Assembly: GCA_001247695.2 (NCBI GenBank)
Contig: LGRX02033485.1
Coordinates: forward strand, 1-23,961
Length of the DNA: 23,961 bases
Direction of reading: 5' to 3'
From: Cymbomonas tetramitiformis
Taxonomy: Eukaryota > Chlorophyta > Pyramimonadophyceae > Pyramimonadales > Pyramimonadaceae
Of this stretch, positions 9,330 through 17,591 are shown in pieces. How positions within the stretch are numbered: position 1 is the stretch's first letter; every line of letters starts with the position of its first letter. The notes under the pieces are model-generated. The model was given only the letters and a program-made list of their open reading frames with translations, did not search any database and had not been told where the DNA came from. A program made the position numbers and the translations under genes.

Positions 9330-10420
9330 AACGATGCTAGCCGATCTATTGCATACAATGACGATGTGGAAAAACCACTGTTCGATCCACTGGAAGAAAA
9401 ACGCGACATTGCGCCCATCTTTGAGTGCTCCGACTCATGTCTCTCTCCTGCGGACTGCTTCGAACTTTGGAACTTGAGGAGGGGCTCGTCTGGCACAGGG
9501 CGAGGGGCAAAGCAGGCGAGCAGCGTACCCGCCCTTCTCCAGGACGATATCCGCGCCCTTGCCACCTTCCAGCGCCTGCATTCGCCACACATGAGAAGCC
9601 ATCACACACCATGAGTGGCCGACACCATGTGATGCGCGCGCGACAGGGCATCACAGAGGAATCAAGACTGACCGTCTGTGAGAGAAGGATGATAACTGAC
9701 AGTTCACAACTGATGCACAGCGACCTACCGGGGCGCTCCGGAAATTCTTCGACTCCGATCGATTCGCGCCTATCCACTTTCGACACATCGAAGACATGAC
9801 ACATTGCACTGCGGAGGGCAGCGCTTTCTCTGCAAGGCTGAGCTCAAACAGTGCACTAAACATCTCGCAACGGAGTAAAGAAACAACGCTTCGTAAGAAT
9901 GTGAGTATAGTTTCTTGCTCCAGCAAAATCCTATGGAATGCAGCTACACTCAAACGCTCAAACTCAGACTCAAAAAAGTTATTTACGATCGTTTCATTGG
10001 AAAACACATCTATCAGTCAATGTTCGAATACTAAATGCTTTTATGGATTCATGTGTGATGGACTGTGACACTCGTATCAAAGATGGGCGCAACATGATGG
10101 ACATCACACCGATGCCTTGGTAAAAGCTCATCGGCGATCTGGGAAGTGTAAAAGCGCCAGGGCGGAAAACACATCCGTGACTGACACACTTGATGGGCCT
10201 TCTCACAGTATCTCACACCTATTTCATAACTAGCAAAGGAGTGTAACAGAGGGTCATACTGTTGAGGTACTGGCTCCGTCAGCCGGGTCCTGTTCCGCAG
10301 CTGTAGTATCGGGGTTTTCATAATTACTCCTCGCTGCACGAGCCTTCTGCTTCTCCGGTGACTTGGTCCGTGTCTCACCTTCCGCTTTAACCTCCTGAAT
10401 CGGCCCTTGATACAAGTGTC
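9330..10420. other. Intergenic stretch with no supported gene
   Basis: Short open frames occur on both strands, for example minus 10007-9651 and 10435-10049, but none has a recognisable motif, repeat or splice context. The minus-strand reading near 10254-10445 is charged and low in complexity and could be an exon end, but there is nothing to test it against here. Confidence 0.5.
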
Positions 10421-10769
10421 CAGCGTCAGATTCACCGGCCCTCACTACACGCCTCCGGCGTCAGATTTGCCGGCCCTCACTACACACCTCCGGTGTCAGA
10501 TTCACCGGCCCTCACTACACGCCTCCGGCATCAGATTCACCGGCCCTCACTGCACGCCTCCGGTGTCAGATTTTAAGGCGCTCACTACACACCTCCGGCG
10601 TCAGATTTGCCGGCCCTAACTACACGCTCCGGTGTCAGATTCACCGGCCCTCACTACACCTCCGGTGTCATATTCACCGGCCCTCACTACACGCCTCCGG
10701 TGTCAGATTCACCGGCCCTCACTACACGCCTCCGGCGCCAGATTCACCGGCCCTCACTACACGCCTCCG
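10421..10769. repeat. 35-bp minisatellite, left part (about 10 copies)
   Basis: Units of 35 bp consist of CTCCGGTGTCAGATT followed by CACCGGCCCTCACTACACGC, with point variants (GGCGTC, GGCATC, TTTGCCGG, ACACAC) and a few 1-2 base deletions. Each unit contains CCGGTG and CACCGG flanking 7 bases, a 6-bp potential stem. The array stops at CTCCG (10765-10769), where the copia element is inserted, and resumes at 23846 with the same CTCCG. Confidence 0.95.
10765..10769. repeat. Target site duplication CTCCG (left copy)
   Basis: CTCCG at 10765-10769 just before the 5' LTR is repeated at 23846-23850 just after the 3' LTR. A 5-bp duplication is the standard signature of Ty1/copia integrase. Because CTCCG is also part of the minisatellite unit, the length is slightly ambiguous. 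Confidence 0.85.
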
Positions 10770-10981
10770 TATTGGAATCTGCAAGTGCCTGCTGATCAGT
10801 TTGGTGTAAAGCATGACTATCTAGACCTTCTACAGTAGTCAGGATGCTCAAACCCTGAAGAAACCCTAAAGAAACCCTGTGGAACCCTTAGATCTAGATC
10901 TGTAGATCTGCTGAACTAATCGTGGCCGTCAGATCATTGATGACCATCGGCAAGTGCGTAATAAGTTCATCTGTACTCAGG

Positions 10982-11019
10982 CGTGTCACTGCGGTCGGTA
11001 TGGACACGACAGTGACACG
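10982..11019. promoter_or_regulatory. Inverted repeat in 5' LTR, 10-bp arms
   Basis: CGTGTCACTG (10982-10991) is the exact reverse complement of CAGTGACACG (11010-11019). The arms are kept unchanged in the 3' LTR, while two of the seven LTR differences fall in the 18-base loop. It could be a transcription-factor site or an RNA hairpin; its role is not known. Confidence 0.6.
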
Positions 11020-11052
11020 TAGGACTCTGTTTAGTGAACTTTCACTTAGACT

Positions 11053-11114
11053 GCCCAATCAATAATGATTGGGCGCTGAAGTTCGCGGCGTTTCAAGCTG
11101 CGAACTGGTATATC
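11053..11114 (+). promoter_or_regulatory. CCAAT-bearing palindrome and TATA-like box in the 5' LTR
   Basis: GCCCAATCA (11053-11061) and TGATTGGGC (11066-11074) form a perfect 9-bp inverted repeat around ATAA, giving CCAAT boxes in both orientations. TATATC lies at 11109-11114, followed by TTTT. The order CCAAT then TATA within 60 bp suggests the LTR promoter; transcription would start shortly before the PBS. The AATAA in the loop could instead belong to a polyadenylation signal. This is inference from motifs. Confidence 0.4.
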
Positions 11115-11171
11115 TTTTGTGAATGAAAGTTTACGCTCGCTTTTGTGAAAACAGGCTCTCGAATTCGAACA

Positions 11172-11184
11172 GGTTATGGGCCCA
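11172..11184 (+). promoter_or_regulatory. Primer binding site for the initiator tRNA-Met anticodon region
   Basis: GGTTATGGGCCCA begins at the first base after the LTR. It is the 13-base complement of the anticodon stem-loop of eukaryotic initiator tRNA-Met (TGGGCCCATAACC), not of its 3' end. Drosophila copia and yeast Ty5 are known to prime from a fragment of initiator tRNA-Met cut in the anticodon loop, so the same half-tRNA priming is likely here. Confidence 0.85.
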
Positions 11185-11248
11185 CTTACATTGTAAGTGT
11201 TAAACGACGTTTGTATCACGCAAAATTTCACTGCGCGTAATATTCGAA

Positions 11249-13876
11249 ATGAGTAGGAGACAAGACAAGGCCAAAGCTCCAGAGAGGCCCCCAGGTCTGA
11301 GTGAGGAATCTACTTTTGGCGAACTTTCGGAGGAAGGGAAGCCTGATGGAATCTCAGCACGGGAGGACTCTGCAGCGCTGGCTAATCTTTTCGCGCAGCA
11401 AGAGGCGCGTATTGATGAGAGGCAGCAACAGCTATTTACGCAGCAAGACGCGCGTATGAATGAGCTTTTTAAAATGGTTCAAGCCCTGGCACACGCAGTG
11501 CCGCCGTTGGCTGTTGCGAATCAAAATGCGGGGACGGGAAATGCTATTGCGTGTCCTGAGGCCGCGGAATCCAGCATGTCTGGTTCCAGTGGTAAATCTC
11601 GAGTTGCGAGTGGTACTGTGGACGTACCTTTACCTTTTCTAACGGATATGTTGAAGGGGTTCCCGACTGACCAGCTCTATGCTGGTCAGGAGGCCGAAAA
11701 TGACAGCAAGTGGATGGAGTTCCGGGGTAAAATTGTACCTTCTCTGCGTCACCCGGCGTTGTCGCTGTTATTGACGGACACGCGCGAGTTAGAGGACATC
11801 AAGAAGGACGAGAAGTTCTCGGTGGGAGCAAATCAGTTATTTCATGACTTTCTGTCGTGTGTTACCACCAGGACGGCGAACGCAGTTGTTCGATCGTACA
11901 GTACTGAAGCAGACGGTGTCTCAGCCTGGCGACAGCTAATTAAAATGGGTCGGAGCACGGGCTCTGCGTACTTTGTGCGGCAGGTCAAGGCTTTGCTTGA
12001 TGACACGAAGAGGTTTATGACGCTCGCACCCTCGCTGCAATGCTTTCTAAATGCGAGGGAGGTTCTTGACAGGGTGGAGGAGTATGCGTGCACGAGCAAA
12101 TTCCTGCCAGGTGGTGAAATGTTTCATGTCGCCAGCCTGGAGGCAGTCTTTGTGGCTATGGTGCTGAATTCCCTGAACCCGGCGTATGTCGATATTCGCA
12201 CTATGTTCTCTGGGGACGAGCTGCCGTCGTTCAAGAAGCTGAACGACGCGGTATGTGGCCACTACGACAAGGTCATCGCGACTTCTGCAGCAGCGATGGA
12301 GACGGGTGCTGGAATCGTGGAGGACCGTCGTAAGCAGGGAGAGCAGAAGCGTGCTGCGTTACTCAAGCGAGTTCCATGTCCGGTGTGTCATATGCCTGGA
12401 CACTCGTCCAGTGACTGCTATGTTACTCAAGAGGATACGAGGGAGGCTTACCTCAAGAAGAATCCCAAGAGGAGGGAAGCGATAATGAAGAGGGTCCAGG
12501 ACTACCAGAAGTATGGGAAGCTACCCAATCGTGCGGCTGCTGTTGCTGAAACTGAGCAGCACCCTGGTGTGGATGATACTGGCGAGGCTCTATTTGCAAT
12601 CTGTGAGCTGGTAGAGGACAGCATGGTTACCTGCTTCTCTGACGACCTACCTCAATTTAATTCTGGTTGTACTGGGGGAGGCTGTACTGCATCTCAGTCT
12701 GGTATCTCCCTGAGCTCTGAGGGTCCTACCCCTGTGGGGGGTGGGGACCAGCCTATGAGTGGTGTCTATCGGTGGATGTCTGATGCTCCTATGAGCAGGC
12801 GCTCTGCAGTGAGGAGACCTGGTAAGAAGTCACACCCCTATCAGTCCAATAAGCATCGGTTCTTATTGAACAGGCACAAGTATTTCCCCGTGGCTCCGGT
12901 GTACGACTCGTTTGTCTACATTGATACTCTGTGCACGGCCCTCCCTGGGAGGAAGCTTGAGCCTACCCAAGCCCTGTGGGAAGCAGGAAGGGAGCAGCAT
13001 CTTGGGCCTGGATATCAGATATCCCCCAGGCAGCCGTGGTACACTTCAGATGTCCAATATGTGCATAGTATGTTCATGGGTGGCTCTGTGGAAGTGTTGG
13101 ACAGGGCAGTGACTGTGCTGGAGAAGCCTCACTTTCCTGTTGATGGCAGAGTGGTGAGTCACAAGAAGATGGTGTGTGCCAAGCATGTTGTGGCCGAGCA
13201 GTTCGGTCTGCTGCAGCGTCTGATCGAGAAGGAACCGGGTATGGTACGAGGATCCTTTGAGAGGCTGCAGTCATGGGTAACTTTACTCAGTATGGTTACT
13301 CGAGACACTGTGCAGGCAGTCGAGAGCTTCTGGGTATTACTGGGATATGATTTTGGGGATGAGTGGGACTCTGGCTCCTCATCTGATGGTGATGATCATT
13401 CAGACCAGAGTGGCTATGACTCTGGGGATTCCTCTCATCATGATGATGTCTCTTCAGACCGAGGTGATTCTGGACTTATGGCTACACTGGATGCCTCTGG
13501 TATTGAACAGGTTGTTGCAGACCGACATGCCTGGTCTTATCACACATTGACTGGACACAACTATATGCCTGATCTTATCTATCTCTCTGGATCTTGTGAT
13601 GATGGTGGCCATATTTGTGACGACTCTGATTGCTCCATCCCCGACCTGGATTCAGCTTCGGACTCTGATTTGGATGATGGTGGTTATGCTTCAGATACTC
13701 TGCCAGATCTGGTGGATGCCTCTGACTCAGACGAGGAGGACGATGTGCACTTATGGCAGCCCTTTGAAGGAGTGGGTGGCATCCCCTCCGATGATTGGGC
13801 ATCTGGACTGTTCTGTCCGCCTCGCAAGAACCGCCTCTGTACCAAGGGCGTTGAGTCTGGGATTGAAGATTACTGA
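11249..13876 (+). CDS. Gag of the copia element (875 aa), with an unusually long C-terminal extension
   Basis: It starts at ATG 11249, 65 bp after the PBS. An N-terminal glutamine-rich coiled-coil-like repeat (residues about 45-85, FAQQEAR and FTQQDAR) is followed by a gag core (about 130-370) and a CCHC zinc knuckle CPVCHMPGHSSSDC (12377-12418), which binds the genomic RNA. In most copia elements the protease follows soon after the knuckle. Here about 485 further residues follow: an unrecognised region, then a very acidic Asp/Ser-rich tail (from about residue 705, GYDFGDEWDSGSSSDGDD onward). The frame ends at TGA 13874-13876, but the same frame continues into the protease ORF with the same acidic composition, so the stop may be a mutation or a readthrough site. 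Confidence 0.88.
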   Translation: MSRRQDKAKAPERPPGLSEESTFGELSEEGKPDGISAREDSAALANLFAQQEARIDERQQQLFTQQDARMNELFKMVQALAHAVPPLAVANQNAGTGNAIACPEAAESSMSGSSGKSRVASGTVDVPLPFLTDMLKGFPTDQLYAGQEAENDSKWMEFRGKIVPSLRHPALSLLLTDTRELEDIKKDEKFSVGANQLFHDFLSCVTTRTANAVVRSYSTEADGVSAWRQLIKMGRSTGSAYFVRQVKALLDDTKRFMTLAPSLQCFLNAREVLDRVEEYACTSKFLPGGEMFHVASLEAVFVAMVLNSLNPAYVDIRTMFSGDELPSFKKLNDAVCGHYDKVIATSAAAMETGAGIVEDRRKQGEQKRAALLKRVPCPVCHMPGHSSSDCYVTQEDTREAYLKKNPKRREAIMKRVQDYQKYGKLPNRAAAVAETEQHPGVDDTGEALFAICELVEDSMVTCFSDDLPQFNSGCTGGGCTASQSGISLSSEGPTPVGGGDQPMSGVYRWMSDAPMSRRSAVRRPGKKSHPYQSNKHRFLLNRHKYFPVAPVYDSFVYIDTLCTALPGRKLEPTQALWEAGREQHLGPGYQISPRQPWYTSDVQYVHSMFMGGSVEVLDRAVTVLEKPHFPVDGRVVSHKKMVCAKHVVAEQFGLLQRLIEKEPGMVRGSFERLQSWVTLLSMVTRDTVQAVESFWVLLGYDFGDEWDSGSSSDGDDHSDQSGYDSGDSSHHDDVSSDRGDSGLMATLDASGIEQVVADRHAWSYHTLTGHNYMPDLIYLSGSCDDGGHICDDSDCSIPDLDSASDSDLDDGGYASDTLPDLVDASDSDEEDDVHLWQPFEGVGGIPSDDWASGLFCPPRKNRLCTKGVESGIEDY

Positions 13877-16048
13877 TCTTCTGATTGGTATTGTGATGTA
13901 CCTGATCTTGAAGATGGGAGTGACTCTGGCGATGAGGATGCATGTGAGCTGCATGAAGGCCACCCTGTGGGCAGCTCTCTCGCCCTGTATGTTGCATCGA
14001 CAGACAACACGGCTGACATCTTCACCAGAGCCCTGCCATTGACTGCATTCGGTGGGAAGGTGGCAGTGATAGACAGTGGCGCCACCAAGCACATCTTCAA
14101 TATGGTGAGTGACTTTGGCGGTGACTTTGATCCTGCTTCCAGTTCCACTTTCAGTGTGGTGCAGGCTGGTACTGTGTCCTCGGAGGGCAGTGGGACGGTC
14201 ACATTTGCCAAACTGGATGTGTCCACTGGGCGCGCTGTTGGGCTGCAGTTCACTGGTGCTCACTGCATTCCTGGGCAGCCATTCAACCTGGTGTCTGTGG
14301 TGGCGCTTGAGGATGCTGGATTCAGTGTTGATTTTGGGGCCAGGCAGATATCCAGTGGGGGGGTGACCTTCTCATTCTCTAGAGTTGGCAACCAGTATAT
14401 CATATATGAAGATCAGACTGGCACTTTGGATACCTACATGGCCTGTGCAGCATACCATGATGACTCTGATCGGGACAAGACAGACTGGAAGTTTGAGGAA
14501 GCTGGGAAGCACATTGAGGAGCATGGGCCCTTTACTCTGGAGTTGTTTGCCTCCGTTGACAACCACGTCCTGGACGATTATTGCACAACTGACAACACTT
14601 GCTTCTGCAGGGACTGGGCGGGTAAAGCCTGCTATGGCAACCCACCTTATGAGCATGACACCATCCTGAGATGTCTGCAGAAGGCTCTCAGTGACTTTGC
14701 TCGGGCGCCTAAGTCCACCAAGTTCCTTTTGGTACTACCCAGATGGGAGACAGCCAGTTGGTGGCAGTTTGTATCTCTGTTTACCATTGTCCATGAGTAC
14801 CCTGCTGGAGAGAAGATATTCTCGGCTCCATTGGACTCATGCTACAATGTGGAGAACCTGGAGATGTGTGGGGAGAGCCGGGTATGGGTCAGGGAGACCA
14901 AGTGGCCTGTGGTGGTGATCTACAATGATGGGCATACAGTGATGAAGCTTGATGCCAAGATGCTGGCACATATTCGGCTTGGCCATATTGGTGACGTGAC
15001 CATGCAGGAGATGCTGGACGAGGAGATTCCTATGGGTATCACCATAGCGCAGTATGCCAAGAGTTTGGTGTGGCGCTGCCCTGAGAGGTGTATTTCCTGC
15101 AGGCTCACCAAGGCGATCAGGCCATCTATGAAGCCTACTGGCAGGGAGAGTGCTGCAGAGATTGGCTTGCTGGTATGGTCTGACACGTGTGGCCCATTCA
15201 GGCACAGTGCTGGTGGGTACCGATGGTTTGTCCTCTTCGTGGATGACTGTACAGCTTGGATATGCGTGTACTTCATGAAGAGGAAGTCGAACTACCTGGC
15301 AGCCCTTGAGAAGTTCCTGGCGGAAGTGAGGCAGCACAGGAGCCGCATGAGACTTGAGGAGAAGTATCTCATGGTATTGCACACTGATGGGGACTCTACG
15401 ATGATTGCTGGGCAGACACAGCAGTACTGCAAAGACCAAGGTATTGAGCAACGCCATGGATCGCCATACCTCCATGAGAACCAAGCTCGTGTGGAGAGGT
15501 CTCATAGGACAGTGCAGGCGATGGCTCGGGCGCTGCTCTTGACATCTGGCTTTGGTGTGGACATGTGGCCACTTGCTGTTCGTCACTCTGTGTACATTCT
15601 GAACAGGACATTCCAGAAGCCCTTGCACAAGAAGTCTCCTTACTACAAGTTGTATGGACAGCACCAAGACCTTTCACATCTTCGAGTGTTTGGATGTCTG
15701 GCATATGCTTTTGTGGACCCGGACAGCAGGGAGCACAAGCTCAGTGACCGAGCGAGGCAGCTGAGGTATGTTGGTCACTCTGAGGTCTCATCAGCCTACT
15801 TGTTGTATGATCCTGAGTCGGGGAAGATAGTCAAGTCTGGCATGGTCAAGTTCCATGAAGCTGTGGACAAGCTGGGCAAGGTGGTCACCACCTGGGATCC
15901 CTCTGCAGTGGCCCCGCTGAGTACCAACTTCATGGTGACGACGTTGGATGGTACATATCATGATATCCTCCCGAGTGGACTGGAGGACGGTGTTCTTGAT
16001 GTCGGGGTCTATCTACCTGACGACAGTGACGAGTTCTGGCGGTGCTAA
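13877..16048 (+). CDS. Protease, Dam-like domain and integrase of the copia element
   Basis: This frame continues in phase from gag after TGA 13874-13876. Order: acidic tail; a 22-codon segment resembling the RNase H C-terminus (13985-14050); aspartic protease with IDSGATKHIF (catalytic Asp 14072-14074) and FNLVSVVAL; a Dam-like methyltransferase domain with GNPPY (about 14522-14930); and integrase. Integrase shows an HHCC zinc domain (HIRLGH, later CISC) and the D,D35E triad: Asp 15182-15184, Asp 15386-15388, Glu 15494-15496. A C-terminal segment LRVFGCLAYAF follows. Integrase inserts the cDNA and makes the 5-bp target duplication. The frame ends at TAA 16046-16048; RT continues in another frame, overlapping by a few bases. 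The Dam-like domain is not a usual part of copia pol. Confidence 0.9.
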   Translation, partial: SSDWYCDVPDLEDGSDSGDEDACELHEGHPVGSSLALYVASTDNTADIFTRALPLTAFGGKVAVIDSGATKHIFNMVSDFGGDFDPASSSTFSVVQAGTVSSEGSGTVTFAKLDVSTGRAVGLQFTGAHCIPGQPFNLVSVVALEDAGFSVDFGARQISSGGVTFSFSRVGNQYIIYEDQTGTLDTYMACAAYHDDSDRDKTDWKFEEAGKHIEEHGPFTLELFASVDNHVLDDYCTTDNTCFCRDWAGKACYGNPPYEHDTILRCLQKALSDFARAPKSTKFLLVLPRWETASWWQFVSLFTIVHEYPAGEKIFSAPLDSCYNVENLEMCGESRVWVRETKWPVVVIYNDGHTVMKLDAKMLAHIRLGHIGDVTMQEMLDEEIPMGITIAQYAKSLVWRCPERCISCRLTKAIRPSMKPTGRESAAEIGLLVWSDTCGPFRHSAGGYRWFVLFVDDCTAWICVYFMKRKSNYLAALEKFLAEVRQHRSRMRLEEKYLMVLHTDGDSTMIAGQTQQYCKDQGIEQRHGSPYLHENQARVERSHRTVQAMARALLLTSGFGVDMWPLAVRHSVYILNRTFQKPLHKKSPYYKLYGQHQDLSHLRVFGCLAYAFVDPDSREHKLSDRARQLRYVGHSEVSSAYLLYDPESGKIVKSGMVKFHEAVDKLGKVVTTWDPSAVAPLSTNFMVTTLDGTYHDILPSGLEDGVLDVGVYLPDDSDEFWRC
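14522..14930 (+). other. Dam-like N6-adenine methyltransferase domain inside copia pol
   Basis: Between protease and the integrase zinc domain lies a segment reading HGPFTLELFASVDNHVL, then a Cys/Thr-rich stretch, FCRDWAGKACYGNPPY (NPPY at 14639-14650), LQKALSDF, and KFLLVLPRWETASWW. This matches the layout of phage-type Dam-like domains: F-T-L-D/E-x-x-A-S, Asn, Trp, NPPY, KA helix, LLP strand, WW. NPPY is the canonical catalytic motif of N6-adenine methyltransferases and is intact. Whether it is active cannot be told; many retroelement copies are thought to be structural or degenerate. It is part of the same continuous frame as the protease and integrase. Confidence 0.75.
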
Positions 16049-17169
16049 AGGTGCAAGCAGTGGATGAGACATGCTGGGTGAGTCTCCGGGCCTACCTGGA
16101 TGGCCATCCTGAGCATCTTGCTGCTGTGCGCTCAGCTGCATACGGTGGTGACCTCAATGTCAACTACCCTCTGTTCACTGAGGTCGCGGTGGATGCTGGA
16201 GGTGAGGAGATGGAAGCTGGTATTATATGCGCACGAGCTGTGGGGGCCAGTTCCTTTCCGTACTGTGTCATGTTGCTCACCAACTTTACACACATTGACC
16301 TGCCGGCGGGTAAGGTGCAGTTCCCTCCTGAGCACACGTGCTTGGCAGCGGTGGGGAAGTCGTGTGCTGGGGGCTCGGTGGATGTGCTGCCAAATGGCGT
16401 GACTGAGCCCAAGGTGGTTAAGCAAGCTATGGAGGCGCCTGATGCTGATGGGTGGATGGACGCTATTCAGACCGAGCTTGAGGCCCTGGTTACAGTCAAG
16501 CAGGCTCTCCTGATGATGGACGTGGAGGATGTTCCTCCTGGTGTACGTCTGTTGGACATGTCCTTGGTGTTGAAGGTCAAGCTGGACAAGCACCGGCAGT
16601 TGCAGAAGCGCAAGGCGAGGGTGTGTGTGAAGGGCAACAAGCAGGAGTATGGTGTCGACTATTTTGACACCTTTGCCCCGTGCACACAGTTGTCTTCAAT
16701 GAGGCTGGTTATCATTCTGGCGCTCAACCTTGCCCTCGAGGTGTATCACATGGATGTGGAGACAGCCTTCCTGAACTCGACCCTGGAGGAGGACCTGTAT
16801 GTCAAGCTCCCTAGGGGGCTGAAGTATCAGGGCAGGACATGTGCCAAGCTGCTCAAGGCAGTGTATGGCCTCAAGCAGGCGGGCAAGGAGTGGTTTGAGA
16901 CCAGTGATGCCTTCATTATGGGCTATGATGAGAGGATGAGGCGCAGTGATGTTGAGCCTTGCCTCTACTACATCCGGGACACTGGCATCACAGTCATCAT
17001 ATTGGCATATGTGGATGATTACCTTGTGGCCACCAACAGCCGTTCATGGTATGATAACTTTGTGGCGGCCTTCAACTCCCAGTATGCCTGCAAGGACTTG
17101 GGTGTGCTGGATCTTGTGATGGGCATTGGTGTGCGCTGGGGCCCTGGGGTGGCATATCTGTCTCAGTCT
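16042..17169 (+). CDS. Reverse transcriptase of the copia element, 5' part, cut by insertion
   Basis: The frame (open from about 16030; GTG at 16042) encodes the N-terminal connection and most of the RT: EPKVVKQAMEAPDADGWMDA, KRKARVCVKGN, YHMDVETAFLNS (catalytic Asp), KAVYGLKQAGKEW and the active site YVDDYLV (YVDD at 17008-17019). It stops matching copia exactly after codon TCT (17167-17169), where the nested element begins; the following codons to the stop at 17370 are read from the insert. The rest of the RT resumes in phase at 22447. Relative to integrase the frame is shifted by one base (overlap about 16030-16048), with no obvious slippery heptamer, so it may be a mutation. Confidence 0.9.
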
Positions 17170-17331
17170 GTTCAAATTGGAGTGCAACAGAATTTTTGTG
17201 GTTTCAGAATTTCAGAATCCGTGACTCCTGCTGCAGTAGAGCCGAATGACACATGTAGCTCCGTGACACAAACAGGATGTACAAGTAGCCACGAAGCGAC
17301 ACGCCTGTTCAGCTCTGTTCCTTTTGCTCTT
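17170..17331 (+). repeat. Split direct repeat A1
   Basis: It starts GTTCAAATTGGAGTGC and is repeated as A2 at 22091-22252 with 2 mismatches in 162 bp. Its left edge abuts copia sequence (CAGTCT). In this class the circular-junction sequence B1-A2 is the template for rebuilding the ends during reverse transcription. Confidence 0.93.
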
Positions 17332-17591
17332 GCAAACAGGAACTTCACGGGTACCTACGGTACTCTGTGAGGCACACTGCAAATCCGATTTTGTAATTTT
17401 CTTCACCTGTTTCACCGGTAAAACAGTAGAGTAGGTAGTGACTAGACCACTTGGTTGTACGACGGCGATCGAACGACGACAGGAGATCTGACAGAGAAGT
17501 CGCGGGGACGGCGTTACGACTTCAAACGACGGCTTCACATCGGCTACGGCAGTACGATTGACTTCACTGTTACTCCTCTGAGGGAGAGAGA
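17332..17591 (+). other. Leader of the nested YR element
   Basis: 260 bp between A1 and the first ATG. No gene or recognisable promoter element is seen. Several CG-rich ACGACG motifs and the near-palindrome GGTACCTACGGTAC (17349-17362) are present. Confidence 0.5.

Larger units (their letters stand above)
10770..11171 (+). repeat. 5' LTR of the copia element (402 bp)
   Basis: It starts TATTGGAATCTGC and ends ...GAATTCGAACA. By eye it differs from the 3' LTR at 7 of 402 positions with no indels, about 98.3% identity, implying a fairly recent insertion. It contains two perfect inverted repeats (10982-11019 and 11053-11074), a TATA-like TATATC (11109-11114), AGATCT repeated around 10889-10909, and three spaced AAACCCT motifs near 10849-10879. 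The 5' end is TA rather than the canonical TG. Confidence 0.95.

Noticed and set aside
9346..9804. 152-codon minus-strand open frame
   Set aside because: No motif, poor composition, and overlaps other equally long frames; no support as a gene.
10407..10838. Plus-strand open frames over the 35-bp minisatellite
   Set aside because: The same repeat-driven effect: three overlapping frames encode the same repeated peptide. It is not a gene.
10849..10879. Telomere-like AAACCCT motifs in the LTR
   Set aside because: Only three copies, spaced by other bases and present in both LTRs; not a telomeric tract.
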